NCBI GenBank assembly: GCA_012270525.1
Contig: JAAXIE010000256.1
Location: forward strand, 1 to 6,877
Length of the DNA: 6,877 nucleotides
Source of the DNA: Dehalococcoidia bacterium
Lineage (GTDB): Bacteria; Chloroflexota; Dehalococcoidia; UBA3495; JAAXIE01
Reading direction: 5' to 3'
Shown here: positions 1 to 5,800 of the stretch, one piece after another
How the letters are laid out: each line of letters begins with the position of its first letter
How positions within the stretch are numbered: the stretch's first letter is position 1
The notes under the pieces: generated by a model
The model's input: only the letters and a program-made list of their open reading frames with translations
What the model was told of the DNA's origin: nothing
Database searches by the model: none
Made by a program: the position numbers and the translations under genes

Positions 1-1
1 C

Positions 2-937
2 TGCAACGGCTGGTGTTTCACCTGGGCCGTCACCGCGATGGGGGCCACCCACGTCTGCCTGCGACGGGTGGATCCTGGAGAGATATTTCGCTTGGTACGG
101 GAACGGGGGGTGACCCACATGGGCGGGGCCCCGACCGTGCTCATCGCGATGTACTCCTCTCCAGCGGCCGAGGGTCAACGGCTGGACGGCCTCGCCATCA
201 CAACCGCCGGGGCCCCGCCCGCTCCCCCGGTCATCCGCACCATCGAGGGCATGGGGGCCACCATCCACCATGTGTACGGACTTACCGAGACCTACGGGCC
301 CCATACGATATGCGCACCTCAACCCCACTGGGACGAACTCTCCATCGAAGACCTGGCTAGGGTGAAGGCCAGGCAGGGCGTTCCCTACGTCATCGCCAAC
401 ACCAACCTCATCGTCGGCGACGAACAGTGTGACGAAGTGCCACGGGACGGGGAGACCGTCGGCGAGGTGATGATGCGGGGTAACAACGTGATGGCGGGCT
501 ACTTCCGCGACCCGGAGGCCACTGCCGAGGCTTTCCGGGGCGGGTGGTTCCACTCCGGCGACATGGCGGTGTGGCACCCCGACGGCTACATCGAGATCAT
601 CGACCGGGCCAAGGACGTGATCATTTCGGGTGGCGAGAATATCTCCAGCCAGCAGGTGGAGAAGGTTCTCATGGAGCACCCAGGCGTCCTGGAAGCAGCG
701 GTGGTCGCGACCCCCGACTCCCTCTGGGGCGAGTCAGTCAAGGCCTTCGTGACCCTCGCACCAGGAGAAACTGCCGAAGAGGGCCAGGTCATCGCCTTCT
801 GTCGCGAGCGCTTGGCCCACTTCAAGTGCCCCAAGACGGTGGTGTTCGGCGACCTTCCCAAGACTGCCACCGGCAAGATACAGAAGTACGTGCTACGCGA
901 ACGGGAGTGGCAGGGCTACGAGAAACGGGTGCACTAG
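2..937 (+). CDS. AMP-forming fatty acyl-CoA synthetase, C-terminal part (5' partial)
   Basis: Activates a carboxylic acid, probably a medium or long-chain fatty acid, to its acyl-CoA through an acyl-AMP intermediate in the cytoplasm. The reading frame is open from base 2, so the gene starts outside the window; 311 residues are present of a family usually about 520-550 long. The N-terminal P-loop-like motif is therefore missing from view. Visible ANL-superfamily motifs are YGLTE (275-289), the SGD motif (554-562), the hinge region GYIEIIDRAKDVIISGGENI (587-646) and the C-terminal PKTATGKIQK, whose catalytic lysine codon is 875-877. The stretch CNGWCFTWAVTAMGATHVCL at the start and KARQGV (about 365-382) resemble the Thermus long-chain synthetase and plant acyl-activating enzyme branch. 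The exact acid is not predictable from sequence. The gene converges on the LLM oxidoreductase gene with 75 bp between stops. Family assignment is firm; substrate class is inference. Confidence 0.93.
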   Translation, partial: CNGWCFTWAVTAMGATHVCLRRVDPGEIFRLVRERGVTHMGGAPTVLIAMYSSPAAEGQRLDGLAITTAGAPPAPPVIRTIEGMGATIHHVYGLTETYGPHTICAPQPHWDELSIEDLARVKARQGVPYVIANTNLIVGDEQCDEVPRDGETVGEVMMRGNNVMAGYFRDPEATAEAFRGGWFHSGDMAVWHPDGYIEIIDRAKDVIISGGENISSQQVEKVLMEHPGVLEAAVVATPDSLWGESVKAFVTLAPGETAEEGQVIAFCRERLAHFKCPKTVVFGDLPKTATGKIQKYVLREREWQGYEKRVH

Positions 938-954
938 AACGTACCTGCATCCCT

Positions 955-1005
955 GAGGGCCGGGGCTGTCTCCAGTGGCCCTCTGCCCATCGGTGCGATG
1001 GGCGG
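955..1005. terminator. Two adjacent GC-rich hairpins between convergent genes
   Basis: The 75-bp gap between the two convergent stop codons contains two inverted repeats. The first is GAGGGCC (955-961) with GGCCCTC (977-983), a 7-bp stem and 15-nt loop. The second is GCCCATC (985-991) with GATGGGC (997-1003), a 7-bp stem and 5-nt loop. The second can extend by a G-U pair (984/1004) and a C-G pair (983/1005), but then it shares base 983 with the first. Neither is followed by a clear T-run on either strand, so these are not textbook intrinsic terminators. Their position suggests a shared bidirectional transcription end, which is inference. Confidence 0.5.
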
Positions 1006-1012
1006 CCCCATA

Positions 1013-2086
1013 TCATTTCAAGTGCGGGAAGATATCACGCCCGTAGGCATCGATGGTCTCGCGCACACGCTCGGGATGGGGAGACATCAGGATGTGCCCC
1101 ACTCCGTGCCTTTCCAGCATGGCGATCTTGGCCAGACACTGCTCCGGCGTTCCGGCGATGCTCGTGCCGTCCAGAACGCTCCTGGTCACGTACGGCCGCT
1201 GCCAGTCTTCCAAGCTGACCACGTAGTTGCGGTATGTGGCAATGTGCTTGCGACGCGGGTCACTCGCTCCTCCCGAGTCGCCAAAATACGCATGCCTTAT
1301 GTCGTCCCACTCCCGTTTCAGGTAGTCGGGAGCGGCGGTTGAAATCGATGCAATGCGGCTGAAATTCATCGCTGGGGCCATGCTCTTTGGACCCAACTCG
1401 GTCTGCAACTCCTCGAAACTCCACTCGCGGTCCGTCACAAGCACCGAGGGGGTGATGGTCAACTCGATGTCGTCGGCACGCCGGCCAGCCTTCTTCGCCC
1501 CCACGTCGAGCAGTTCGCGGCAGGTGTCGATGATTTCTGGCTGGGTGAGGCCGCCCAGGATCACAGCGTCGGCAACCCGGCCTGCCATCTCCAGGCTGTT
1601 GGGGTTGGCGGCTGCAACATAGACGGGGATCGGGTCCTGGAGGTTGACCCAAGGCTGCTCCTGGCGCAGGAACTGCACAATGGTCGGTTCCCCCAGCAGG
1701 TCTACCTCCGCTTCCTCGCCAGCCAGCAGTTGCCGGACTTCTTCGATGTACCGCTCCAACTCGGCCAGACGCGCACGACGCATGCCCATGGCGAGAGTCG
1801 CAGTAAAACCCACCCCTATACCGAGGGCAACGCGTCCTGGTGCCAGGGCGTTGAGGCCAGCGAGGGATGAGGCCGTGACCGGTGATGAGCGAGTGAGCGG
1901 GTTGGTGACGCCGATGCCCAGGGTGATGCGCTGCGTCCGTGCTGCCGTCGCACCCATGGAGACCCACGGGTCCCCGAACAGAGCAGGAGAGTCCACGAAG
2001 AAGGCGGTGTCGTACCCCTGCTCCTCCGCCTGTTGCACTAACCCCGGAGCGTCGGATCCGGGCGTCAGCAGAATGCCGAACTTCAT
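1013..2086 (-). CDS. LLM class flavin/F420-dependent oxidoreductase
   Basis: A 357-residue luciferase-like monooxygenase (TIM-barrel) protein, a normal length for the family. These soluble enzymes use FMN or coenzyme F420 to oxidise or reduce small organic substrates. The first barrel strand is MKFGILLTPG (1-10), followed by a helix with QAEEQGYDTAFFVD (19-32). The family-typical block GVTNPLTRSSPVTASSLAGL is at 59-78 and continues into LAPGRVALGIGVG (81-93). The pattern resembles the group related to methylenetetrahydromethanopterin reductase, where F420 is common, but cofactor and substrate cannot be settled here. The ATG at 2084-2086 is chosen because AAGGTG (2095-2100, minus strand) lies 8 nt upstream. 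A second ATG (2091-2093) in another frame sits too close to that site. The nitronate monooxygenase-like gene lies 87 bp upstream on the same strand, so cotranscription is plausible, and an oxidative catabolic role is inferred from the pair. Confidence 0.9.
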   Translation of the reverse strand: MKFGILLTPGSDAPGLVQQAEEQGYDTAFFVDSPALFGDPWVSMGATAARTQRITLGIGVTNPLTRSSPVTASSLAGLNALAPGRVALGIGVGFTATLAMGMRRARLAELERYIEEVRQLLAGEEAEVDLLGEPTIVQFLRQEQPWVNLQDPIPVYVAAANPNSLEMAGRVADAVILGGLTQPEIIDTCRELLDVGAKKAGRRADDIELTITPSVLVTDREWSFEELQTELGPKSMAPAMNFSRIASISTAAPDYLKREWDDIRHAYFGDSGGASDPRRKHIATYRNYVVSLEDWQRPYVTRSVLDGTSIAGTPEQCLAKIAMLERHGVGHILMSPHPERVRETIDAYGRDIFPHLK

Positions 2087-2173
2087 GGGCCATTCACCTT
2101 AGGGTGGATCCCCTGGCACTACCGATCCCGGTGCACAGACAAGTCGAGGGCAACATCATGTCGGTGCCAGCCC

Positions 2174-3154
2174 TTAGCTACCCAGCATGCGTGGCAGGCG
2201 TTCTCCCAGGATCGACTCTGCTTCTTCCACGATGTTGCGCACGATATCCCCCACGGGCTGGATATCGTTTATCAGGCCCGCTGTTTCGCCGGTGTACAAC
2301 ACCGAGTTGTCGGGGTCGCCAGTCCGGTGCGCTTCCTCGACGCTGGCTGCCACCTCGGTCCGCCTGTAGCGCAGTTCCCCTTCCCGGCCCAGCCAGTCCT
2401 CGATAAGCTGGTTGCGCTTGGTGCGGGCATATGCCCCCGGCCACACCCGCCCGCTGATAAGGTCGGGGATTTCCGTCAACGCGGTGTCGTGACCATCGCT
2501 GTCCAGGATGGCCTGCTTCTTGTCGGACGAGAGTGGTGATTCGGGCGAAGCCAGGAACCTGGTGCCAAGGAGCACGCCTTCGCCCCCCAAGGCCAGCGCG
2601 GCCGCAAGACCGGCACCGTCCCCCACTCCTCCCGCGGCCACCACCGGCACGGGGTCGACCGCTTTGACCACCATGCGCACCAAGGGCATGGTACCCATCA
2701 CTCCCACGTGACCCCCGCCCTCAGTGCCTTGAGCCACTATGACATCGGCCCCGGCTTCCACTGCACGCTGGGCTTCCGCCACCGTGGAAGCCATGTGGAC
2801 CACCTTGACCCCCGCTTCATGGGCCCGCACGAAGATGGGGCCGAGCTCCATCTGGGGAAACCCCCAACCCGTCGACAGAACAGCAGGGGAGGCACCCAGG
2901 ACGGAAGAAATGGCCTCGTCATCGGCTAGGAACAGCAGAAGGTTCATGCCGAAGGGACGGTCGGTGCGGCTGCGTATCTCCTGTGCGTTACGGGCTACGG
3001 CTTGCGGGGACATTCTCGCGCAGCCAAGGATGCCGAGGCCGCCCGCACCGGACACGCCAGACACCATTTCAGGGTTGGTATGAGTCGACATACCTCCGAG
3101 CAGCACGGGATGCTCGACGCCGAATAATTCGCATACGCGGGTCCTCAACAACAT
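2174..3154 (-). CDS. Nitronate monooxygenase-like flavoprotein (2-nitropropane dioxygenase family)
   Basis: A 326-residue FMN-binding TIM-barrel protein from the ATG at 3154. Family members oxidise alkyl nitronates with O2; the related FabK enoyl-ACP reductases share the fold, so other flavin chemistry is possible. The N-terminus FGVEHPVLLGGMS (11-23) and the block SGAGGLGILG (35-44) are typical. The signature AQGTEGGGHVG (141-151) carries His149, at the position of the catalytic or substrate-contacting histidine of the family. AAGGVGDGAGLAAALALGGE (173-192) followed by GVLLGTRF (193-200) forms the flavin phosphate-binding region. The C-terminal VLYTGETAGLINDIQPVGDI (285-304) is also family-like. 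An upstream in-frame GTG (3179-3181) would add nine residues but has no good ribosome site. The gene lies between the propeller and LLM genes on the same strand. Function beyond the family is not known. Confidence 0.88.
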   Translation of the reverse strand: MLLRTRVCELFGVEHPVLLGGMSTHTNPEMVSGVSGAGGLGILGCARMSPQAVARNAQEIRSRTDRPFGMNLLLFLADDEAISSVLGASPAVLSTGWGFPQMELGPIFVRAHEAGVKVVHMASTVAEAQRAVEAGADVIVAQGTEGGGHVGVMGTMPLVRMVVKAVDPVPVVAAGGVGDGAGLAAALALGGEGVLLGTRFLASPESPLSSDKKQAILDSDGHDTALTEIPDLISGRVWPGAYARTKRNQLIEDWLGREGELRYRRTEVAASVEEAHRTGDPDNSVLYTGETAGLINDIQPVGDIVRNIVEEAESILGERLPRMLGS

Positions 3155-3162
3155 CCACCTCC
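3146..3162 (-). promoter_or_regulatory. Ribosome binding site that leaves the nitronate monooxygenase start ambiguous
   Basis: On the minus strand a strong GGAGGT (3157-3162) is followed after only 2 nt by the ATG at 3152-3154, which is tighter than usual. The next two codons are both TTG, at 3149-3151 (5 nt spacing) and 3146-3148 (8 nt spacing, near optimal). Translation may therefore start at the second TTG. The protein would lose two residues, with no effect on the domain. Confidence 0.6.
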
Positions 3163-3195
3163 AAGGGCGGTGACGCACCACCTGGGTTTATCCAT

Positions 3196-3221
3196 GCTCC
3201 CCGACGCCCCGCCCTCGGAGC
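3196..3221. other. GC-rich imperfect hairpin between propeller and nitronate monooxygenase genes
   Basis: The plus strand has GCTCCCCGA (3196-3204) pairing with TCGGAGC (3215-3221): seven base pairs with a 2-nt bulge and a 10-nt C-rich loop. It sits in the 91-bp gap downstream of the propeller stop and upstream of the nitronate monooxygenase start. There is no T-run after it on the minus strand, so it could be a weak pause or attenuation site, an mRNA processing structure, or chance in GC-rich DNA. I see no clear promoter in this gap. Confidence 0.3.
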
Positions 3222-3245
3222 GGGCTGCCAGCAATATGTCGTGGT

Positions 3246-4238
3246 TCAGGTGGCGGATGCGGCCAGCACCGAGATGGAATCGATCACGTCCCCCGGCAAC
3301 GGGTGATCGTGCCAGGTCGCTCCGCCGTCGTCGGTGCCAAAGACCTGCCCACGACGGGTGCAGAAATAGACCTGCTTCGAGTCCAGCGTGTTGACCGAGA
3401 GCCCGAAGGTGGTGCTGTCCACGGAGTGTCCGTGGTCGAACCGCTCCCACGTGTCCCCCAAGTCCGGGCTCCGCAGTATTCCGCCCTTGTCGCCCCGGAA
3501 ATCGGACCCAACACAGGCGTATACCGTCTGGCCTTGGTTGGGGTCAACCTGCACGCCCCGTGAATAGAAGATGGGCGAGAACCGCTGCAACGTCAGGTTT
3601 TCCCAGTGGTCGCCCCGGTCGCTGCTGCGCCACACCCCTTCCCGGTTGGAGATGAAGACCCGTCCCGAAGAGGCCGCCACGCCGTGCAGGTCGAGACGGT
3701 CTTCCATGGGGGCGAGGTCACGGTTGGTGATGGTCCAACTAGCCCCAGCATCCAGGCTGTAGGCAGCCCCGCCGATTTCCATGGCGGCGTATATCTCGGA
3801 CGGCTTGTCTGCCGTGGCAGTCAGTCCCAGTATCCGTGGAGCGAAACCGATATCGCAGATATCAGGGCTGTTGATGGTGGATATGTGCTGCCAGGTGTCC
3901 CCGCCGTCGTCGCTGCGGTACACCTCGTTGTAGATGGTCCCGGCATACATGACGCTGGGATTGGTCGGGTGGAACAACAGCGACCAGACCACTCGTTGCT
4001 GCGGGAAATCCATACGGTCCCAGCGCTCACCGTGATCGTCGCTGCGATACACGCCGTCCTGGGTGCCAGCATATATCCTGGAGGCGTTGTTGGGATGCGC
4101 GGCCAGTGCCCTGACCTGGGGTTCCTCGGGAAGGCCGTTGGTCAACTGCTGGTAGGTCGCCTGTCCCGGCGCACTGCGAAGGAGTCCGTCAGACTCGGTG
4201 CCAACGAAGATGAACGGCTTGTGTTCGCCTGCCGACAT
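3246..4238 (-). CDS. Asp-box (BNR/sortilin-like) seven-bladed beta-propeller protein
   Basis: A 330-residue repeat protein made almost wholly of a beta-propeller. Six Asp boxes of the form S/T-x-D-x-G-x-x-W are visible at residues 66-73, 109-116, 161-168, 205-212, 257-264 and 302-309. A degenerate copy is at 22-29 (ending in Tyr). Spacings are 44, 43, 52, 44, 52 and 45 residues, giving seven blades. Each blade also has a strand such as RIYAGTQDGVYRS or VMYAGTIYNEVYRS. The fold is shared with sortilin/VPS10, sialidase-like and Ycf48-like proteins, but no sialidase catalytic arginine pattern was recognised. The N-terminus MSAGEHKPFIFVGTESDG has no signal peptide or membrane segment, so the product is probably cytoplasmic, unusual for Asp-box proteins. 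The ATG at 4238 is preferred over an in-frame GTG at 4259 because AAGGAGG (4246-4252) lies 7 nt upstream of it. Function is unknown; a scaffold or ligand-binding role is inference. Confidence 0.88.
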   Translation of the reverse strand: MSAGEHKPFIFVGTESDGLLRSAPGQATYQQLTNGLPEEPQVRALAAHPNNASRIYAGTQDGVYRSDDHGERWDRMDFPQQRVVWSLLFHPTNPSVMYAGTIYNEVYRSDDGGDTWQHISTINSPDICDIGFAPRILGLTATADKPSEIYAAMEIGGAAYSLDAGASWTITNRDLAPMEDRLDLHGVAASSGRVFISNREGVWRSSDRGDHWENLTLQRFSPIFYSRGVQVDPNQGQTVYACVGSDFRGDKGGILRSPDLGDTWERFDHGHSVDSTTFGLSVNTLDSKQVYFCTRRGQVFGTDDGGATWHDHPLPGDVIDSISVLAASAT

Positions 4239-4245
4239 GATTGCC

Positions 4246-4252
4246 CCTCCTT
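4246..4252 (-). promoter_or_regulatory. Strong Shine-Dalgarno of the propeller gene
   Basis: On the minus strand AAGGAGG lies 7 nt before the ATG at 4236-4238. It falls inside the alternative longer frame that begins with GTG at 4257-4259, so it fixes the start at the ATG. Confidence 0.8.
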
Positions 4253-4308
4253 CTCTCACTTATCTGTCGCCTGATGTCCCACGTACAGCGGACTTCAGCA
4301 CCAGCCGC

Positions 4309-4337
4309 AGTATAGGCAGGCTGGCGGGGCGGGTCAA
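4309..4337 (-). promoter_or_regulatory. Sigma-70-type promoter for the propeller gene
   Basis: On the minus strand TTGACC (-35, 4332-4337) is separated by exactly 17 bp (4315-4331) from TATACT (-10, 4309-4314). Both match the housekeeping consensus in five of six bases. Transcription should start near 4302, giving a leader of about 63 nt before the ATG at 4238. It lies in the 175-bp gap between the small basic-protein gene and the propeller, so the propeller likely starts its own transcript, possibly extending through the nitronate monooxygenase and LLM genes. The rest of the gap shows nothing else convincing. Confidence 0.8.
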
Positions 4338-4413
4338 CATTGCCGGATTAGGAGTCACCGGAACCCGCACGACGCATAGGCCCCTGTGAGGAGAGACGCG
4401 ATGGAATCCAGCC

Positions 4414-4701
4414 CTATTGCACGGGATTCTTGCGCGGGCGTCCGCCTCTTCGCTCTTCCCAGAAATAAATGTCGTTGCCGACAACCTTGATTACGATGTT
4501 CTTGCCAGACTGCTTCACCGCGTTGCCCAAGCGACGACGCACGGTGGCTTTGGTTTCACCCTCCGATGGCGTGATCCTGCCAGCCTGGTCCTTGGTCAAG
4601 CGTTCGATATATTCGCGATACTCCAGAATAGCCTGCGACCGCTTGCCAGTGGTCGTCCTCTTTATCGCTTCGGTACGGGGTACAGACTCGAATGCGGGCA
4701 T
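4414..4701 (-). CDS. Small basic protein of unknown function with AT-hook-like tail
   Basis: A 95-residue protein that I cannot assign to a named family. It is rich in Arg and Lys. An N-terminal segment with TTTGKRSQ (16-23) leads into a predicted helix ILEYREYIERL (25-35). A second helix, ETKATVRRRLGNAVKQSGKN (49-68), is followed by a strand pair IVIKVVGNDIYFWEE (69-83), an arrangement that looks like a small helix-turn-helix or winged-helix fold. The tail ERRGGRPRKNP (83-93) resembles an AT-hook (GRP core flanked by basic residues). DNA or nucleic-acid binding is therefore inferred, not shown. The ATG at 4699-4701 has AGGGAG about 7 nt upstream on the minus strand. The gene lies 213 bp after the transglutaminase gene, with its own extended -10 promoter inside an operator-like dyad. 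Coding character is supported by a sensible protein and upstream signals; homologue searches would settle it. Confidence 0.72.
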   Translation of the reverse strand: MPAFESVPRTEAIKRTTTGKRSQAILEYREYIERLTKDQAGRITPSEGETKATVRRRLGNAVKQSGKNIVIKVVGNDIYFWEERRGGRPRKNPVQ

Positions 4702-4739
4702 TGCCAGACTCCCTCTCTAGTCTCGTTCCTTGTGCGGGC

Positions 4740-4788
4740 CTGATTATATCAGTTATGCCAGAGACAAGGAGAGTTCTGGCACTGATTA
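4740..4788. promoter_or_regulatory. Nested inverted and direct repeats over the promoter, candidate operator
   Basis: Several repeats overlap the extended -10 element. CTGAT (4740-4744) and ATCAG (4748-4752) form a palindrome around the -10 hexamer with a 3-bp centre. TGCCAGA (4756-4762) and TCTGGCA (4775-4781) form a perfect 7-bp dyad with a 12-nt centre, between about -20 and -45 relative to the predicted start. CTGATTA occurs at 4740-4746 and again at 4782-4788, 42 bp apart, which is four helical turns on the same DNA face. As RNA, the ATCAG/CTGAT and TGCCAGA/TCTGGCA arms can also stack into one bulged stem, but no T-run follows, so a terminator is unlikely. Repressor binding here is inference. 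Confidence 0.5.
4743..4751 (-). promoter_or_regulatory. Extended -10 promoter of the small basic-protein gene
   Basis: On the minus strand the sequence TGATATAAT is a perfect extended -10 element (TG-n-TATAAT; hexamer at 4743-4748, TG at 4750-4751). No good -35 lies 16-18 bp upstream, which is normal for extended -10 promoters. Transcription would begin near 4736, leaving a leader of about 35 nt before the ATG at 4701. Confidence 0.7.
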
Positions 4789-4914
4789 AACAGTGACTTT
4801 CACGCTGGGAATCATTCGAACGAACTGGCAAGCTGGTCGAGAGGAACGGCGAAGTAGGGGCGTATGTCTCTCCTCGGCGTTAAGCGACATGGGTGGAACG
4901 GCGCAGGATTCGCG

Positions 4915-5796
4915 TCATCCGCTCGCAGGGGGAATCATGCGAACGCGCACACCAACGGCCAGTTCCGAGTCTCCCCCTCCTGTGAAGATGCCACGTACCG
5001 GGGCAACGTCCTGGTAATCTCGCCCGATACCGACTCGGATATGTCGCTCGTCGGAGATGCACTGGTTGGTGGGATCGAACCCCGTCCATCCCAACCCTGG
5101 CAGAAGACACTCCACCCACGCATGCGAGGCTGTTTCAGGTGCCAAATCGTGGTCCTGGGACTCGACGTACAGATAGCCTGATACGTACCGGGCGGGTATT
5201 CCCCAGTCACGAGCGATGGTAATCATCACGTGGGCGTAGTCCTGGCAGACCCCTTCACGCCACTCCAGGATATGCTCGATGGGTGATATGGCCGTGGTGC
5301 TACCAGGCACGTAGCGAAAATGGTGGTGCAGACTCTCCGATAACGCCAGCAGCGATCCCAGAGGGTCTTCGCAGGGCGCGATACCAACCTCATCAATGAA
5401 CTCCTGCAGTGCATCCGAAGGACGGGCGAATGCGCTGGGCTTCAGAAACTCCCACCGATCGAAGCTGTCCTGCCACGACCTGATTTCGTCCCAAGCTCCG
5501 GCATCCAGATGTTCCATGGGAAGCAGCGATGACCGACTCACCGATACGGTGGAACGGGCACCGACCTCCAGGAAATCGGTGCTCTGGTGAATGTTCAATA
5601 TGTGCTTTGTGTTGCCGAAGGAGTCCGTCTCTGCCGTTGGCGATGCTGGAGGAACCGTTGAGAGTTCGAAACTGAGAAGCTCCTGGCCATCACCCTCCAG
5701 TGGCTTCAAGCAGAGGGAAAGCGCGCAGCTCCGCACCGGTCGGGAATAGCGATAACTGGAAACATGCCGCACATCATAGACCGCCGTGGTGAGCAT
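4915..5796 (-). CDS. Transglutaminase-like cysteine protease-fold protein
   Basis: A 293-residue cytoplasmic protein with the two-part architecture typical of bacterial transglutaminase-like proteins. Residues about 5-85 form the bacterial transglutaminase N-terminal beta domain (YDVRHVSSYRYSRPV at 7-21). Residues about 140-250 form the catalytic domain. The catalytic triad is visible: Cys184 in WREGVCQDYAH (179-189), His225 in SHAWVECLLPGLGWTGFDPT (224-243), and Asp241 in the same block. All three residues are intact. Family members act as peptidases, amidases or transamidases; no signal peptide is present. The ATG is 4 bp after the stop of the alpha-E gene and has no clear Shine-Dalgarno, so translation is probably coupled. 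With the alpha-E and ATP-grasp genes it forms a conserved cluster, where it is predicted to cleave or transfer an amide made by the ligase. The actual substrate is unknown. Confidence 0.95.
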   Translation of the reverse strand: MLTTAVYDVRHVSSYRYSRPVRSCALSLCLKPLEGDGQELLSFELSTVPPASPTAETDSFGNTKHILNIHQSTDFLEVGARSTVSVSRSSLLPMEHLDAGAWDEIRSWQDSFDRWEFLKPSAFARPSDALQEFIDEVGIAPCEDPLGSLLALSESLHHHFRYVPGSTTAISPIEHILEWREGVCQDYAHVMITIARDWGIPARYVSGYLYVESQDHDLAPETASHAWVECLLPGLGWTGFDPTNQCISDERHIRVGIGRDYQDVAPVRGIFTGGGDSELAVGVRVRMIPPASG

Positions 5797-5800
5797 GGGA

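Noticed and set aside
544..1218. 224-residue plus-strand frame across the acyl-CoA synthetase end and the junction
   Set aside because: The Arg/Gly/Pro-rich translation is typical of an out-of-frame shadow, and it runs through the hairpins and into the antisense of the LLM gene.
1260..2093. 277-residue minus-strand frame overlapping the LLM gene
   Set aside because: It is a shifted frame of the LLM gene with a His/Arg/Gly/Pro-rich low-complexity translation. The overlapping ATG at 2093 is only 1 nt from the ribosome site.
3606..4274. 222-residue plus-strand open frame opposite the propeller gene
   Set aside because: It is antisense to a clear repeat protein, its translation shows no domain, and long stop-free frames opposite genes are expected in GC-rich DNA.
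4401..4490. Plus-strand 29-codon frame starting with ATG after GAGGAG (4388-4393), 7 nt spacing
   Set aside because: It has a good ribosome-site match but no promoter is visible, and nearly all of it is antisense to the 3' end of the 95-residue gene. The peptide has no recognisable features.
4503..4781. Several TGCCAG copies in and before the 95-residue gene
   Set aside because: TGCCAG or its complement also occurs about a dozen times elsewhere in the window, so the hexamer alone is not a signal. Only the perfect 7-bp dyad at the promoter was kept.
4843..4903. Direct repeat GGAACGGCG at 4843-4851 and 4895-4903
   Set aside because: Nine bases repeated once in a GC-rich gap is weak, with no flanking structure or promoter relation.
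4702..4914. Possible RNA gene or terminator after the transglutaminase gene
   Set aside because: No tRNA-like cloverleaf and no GC stem followed by T-run was found. Apart from the promoter dyad the gap shows nothing supportable.
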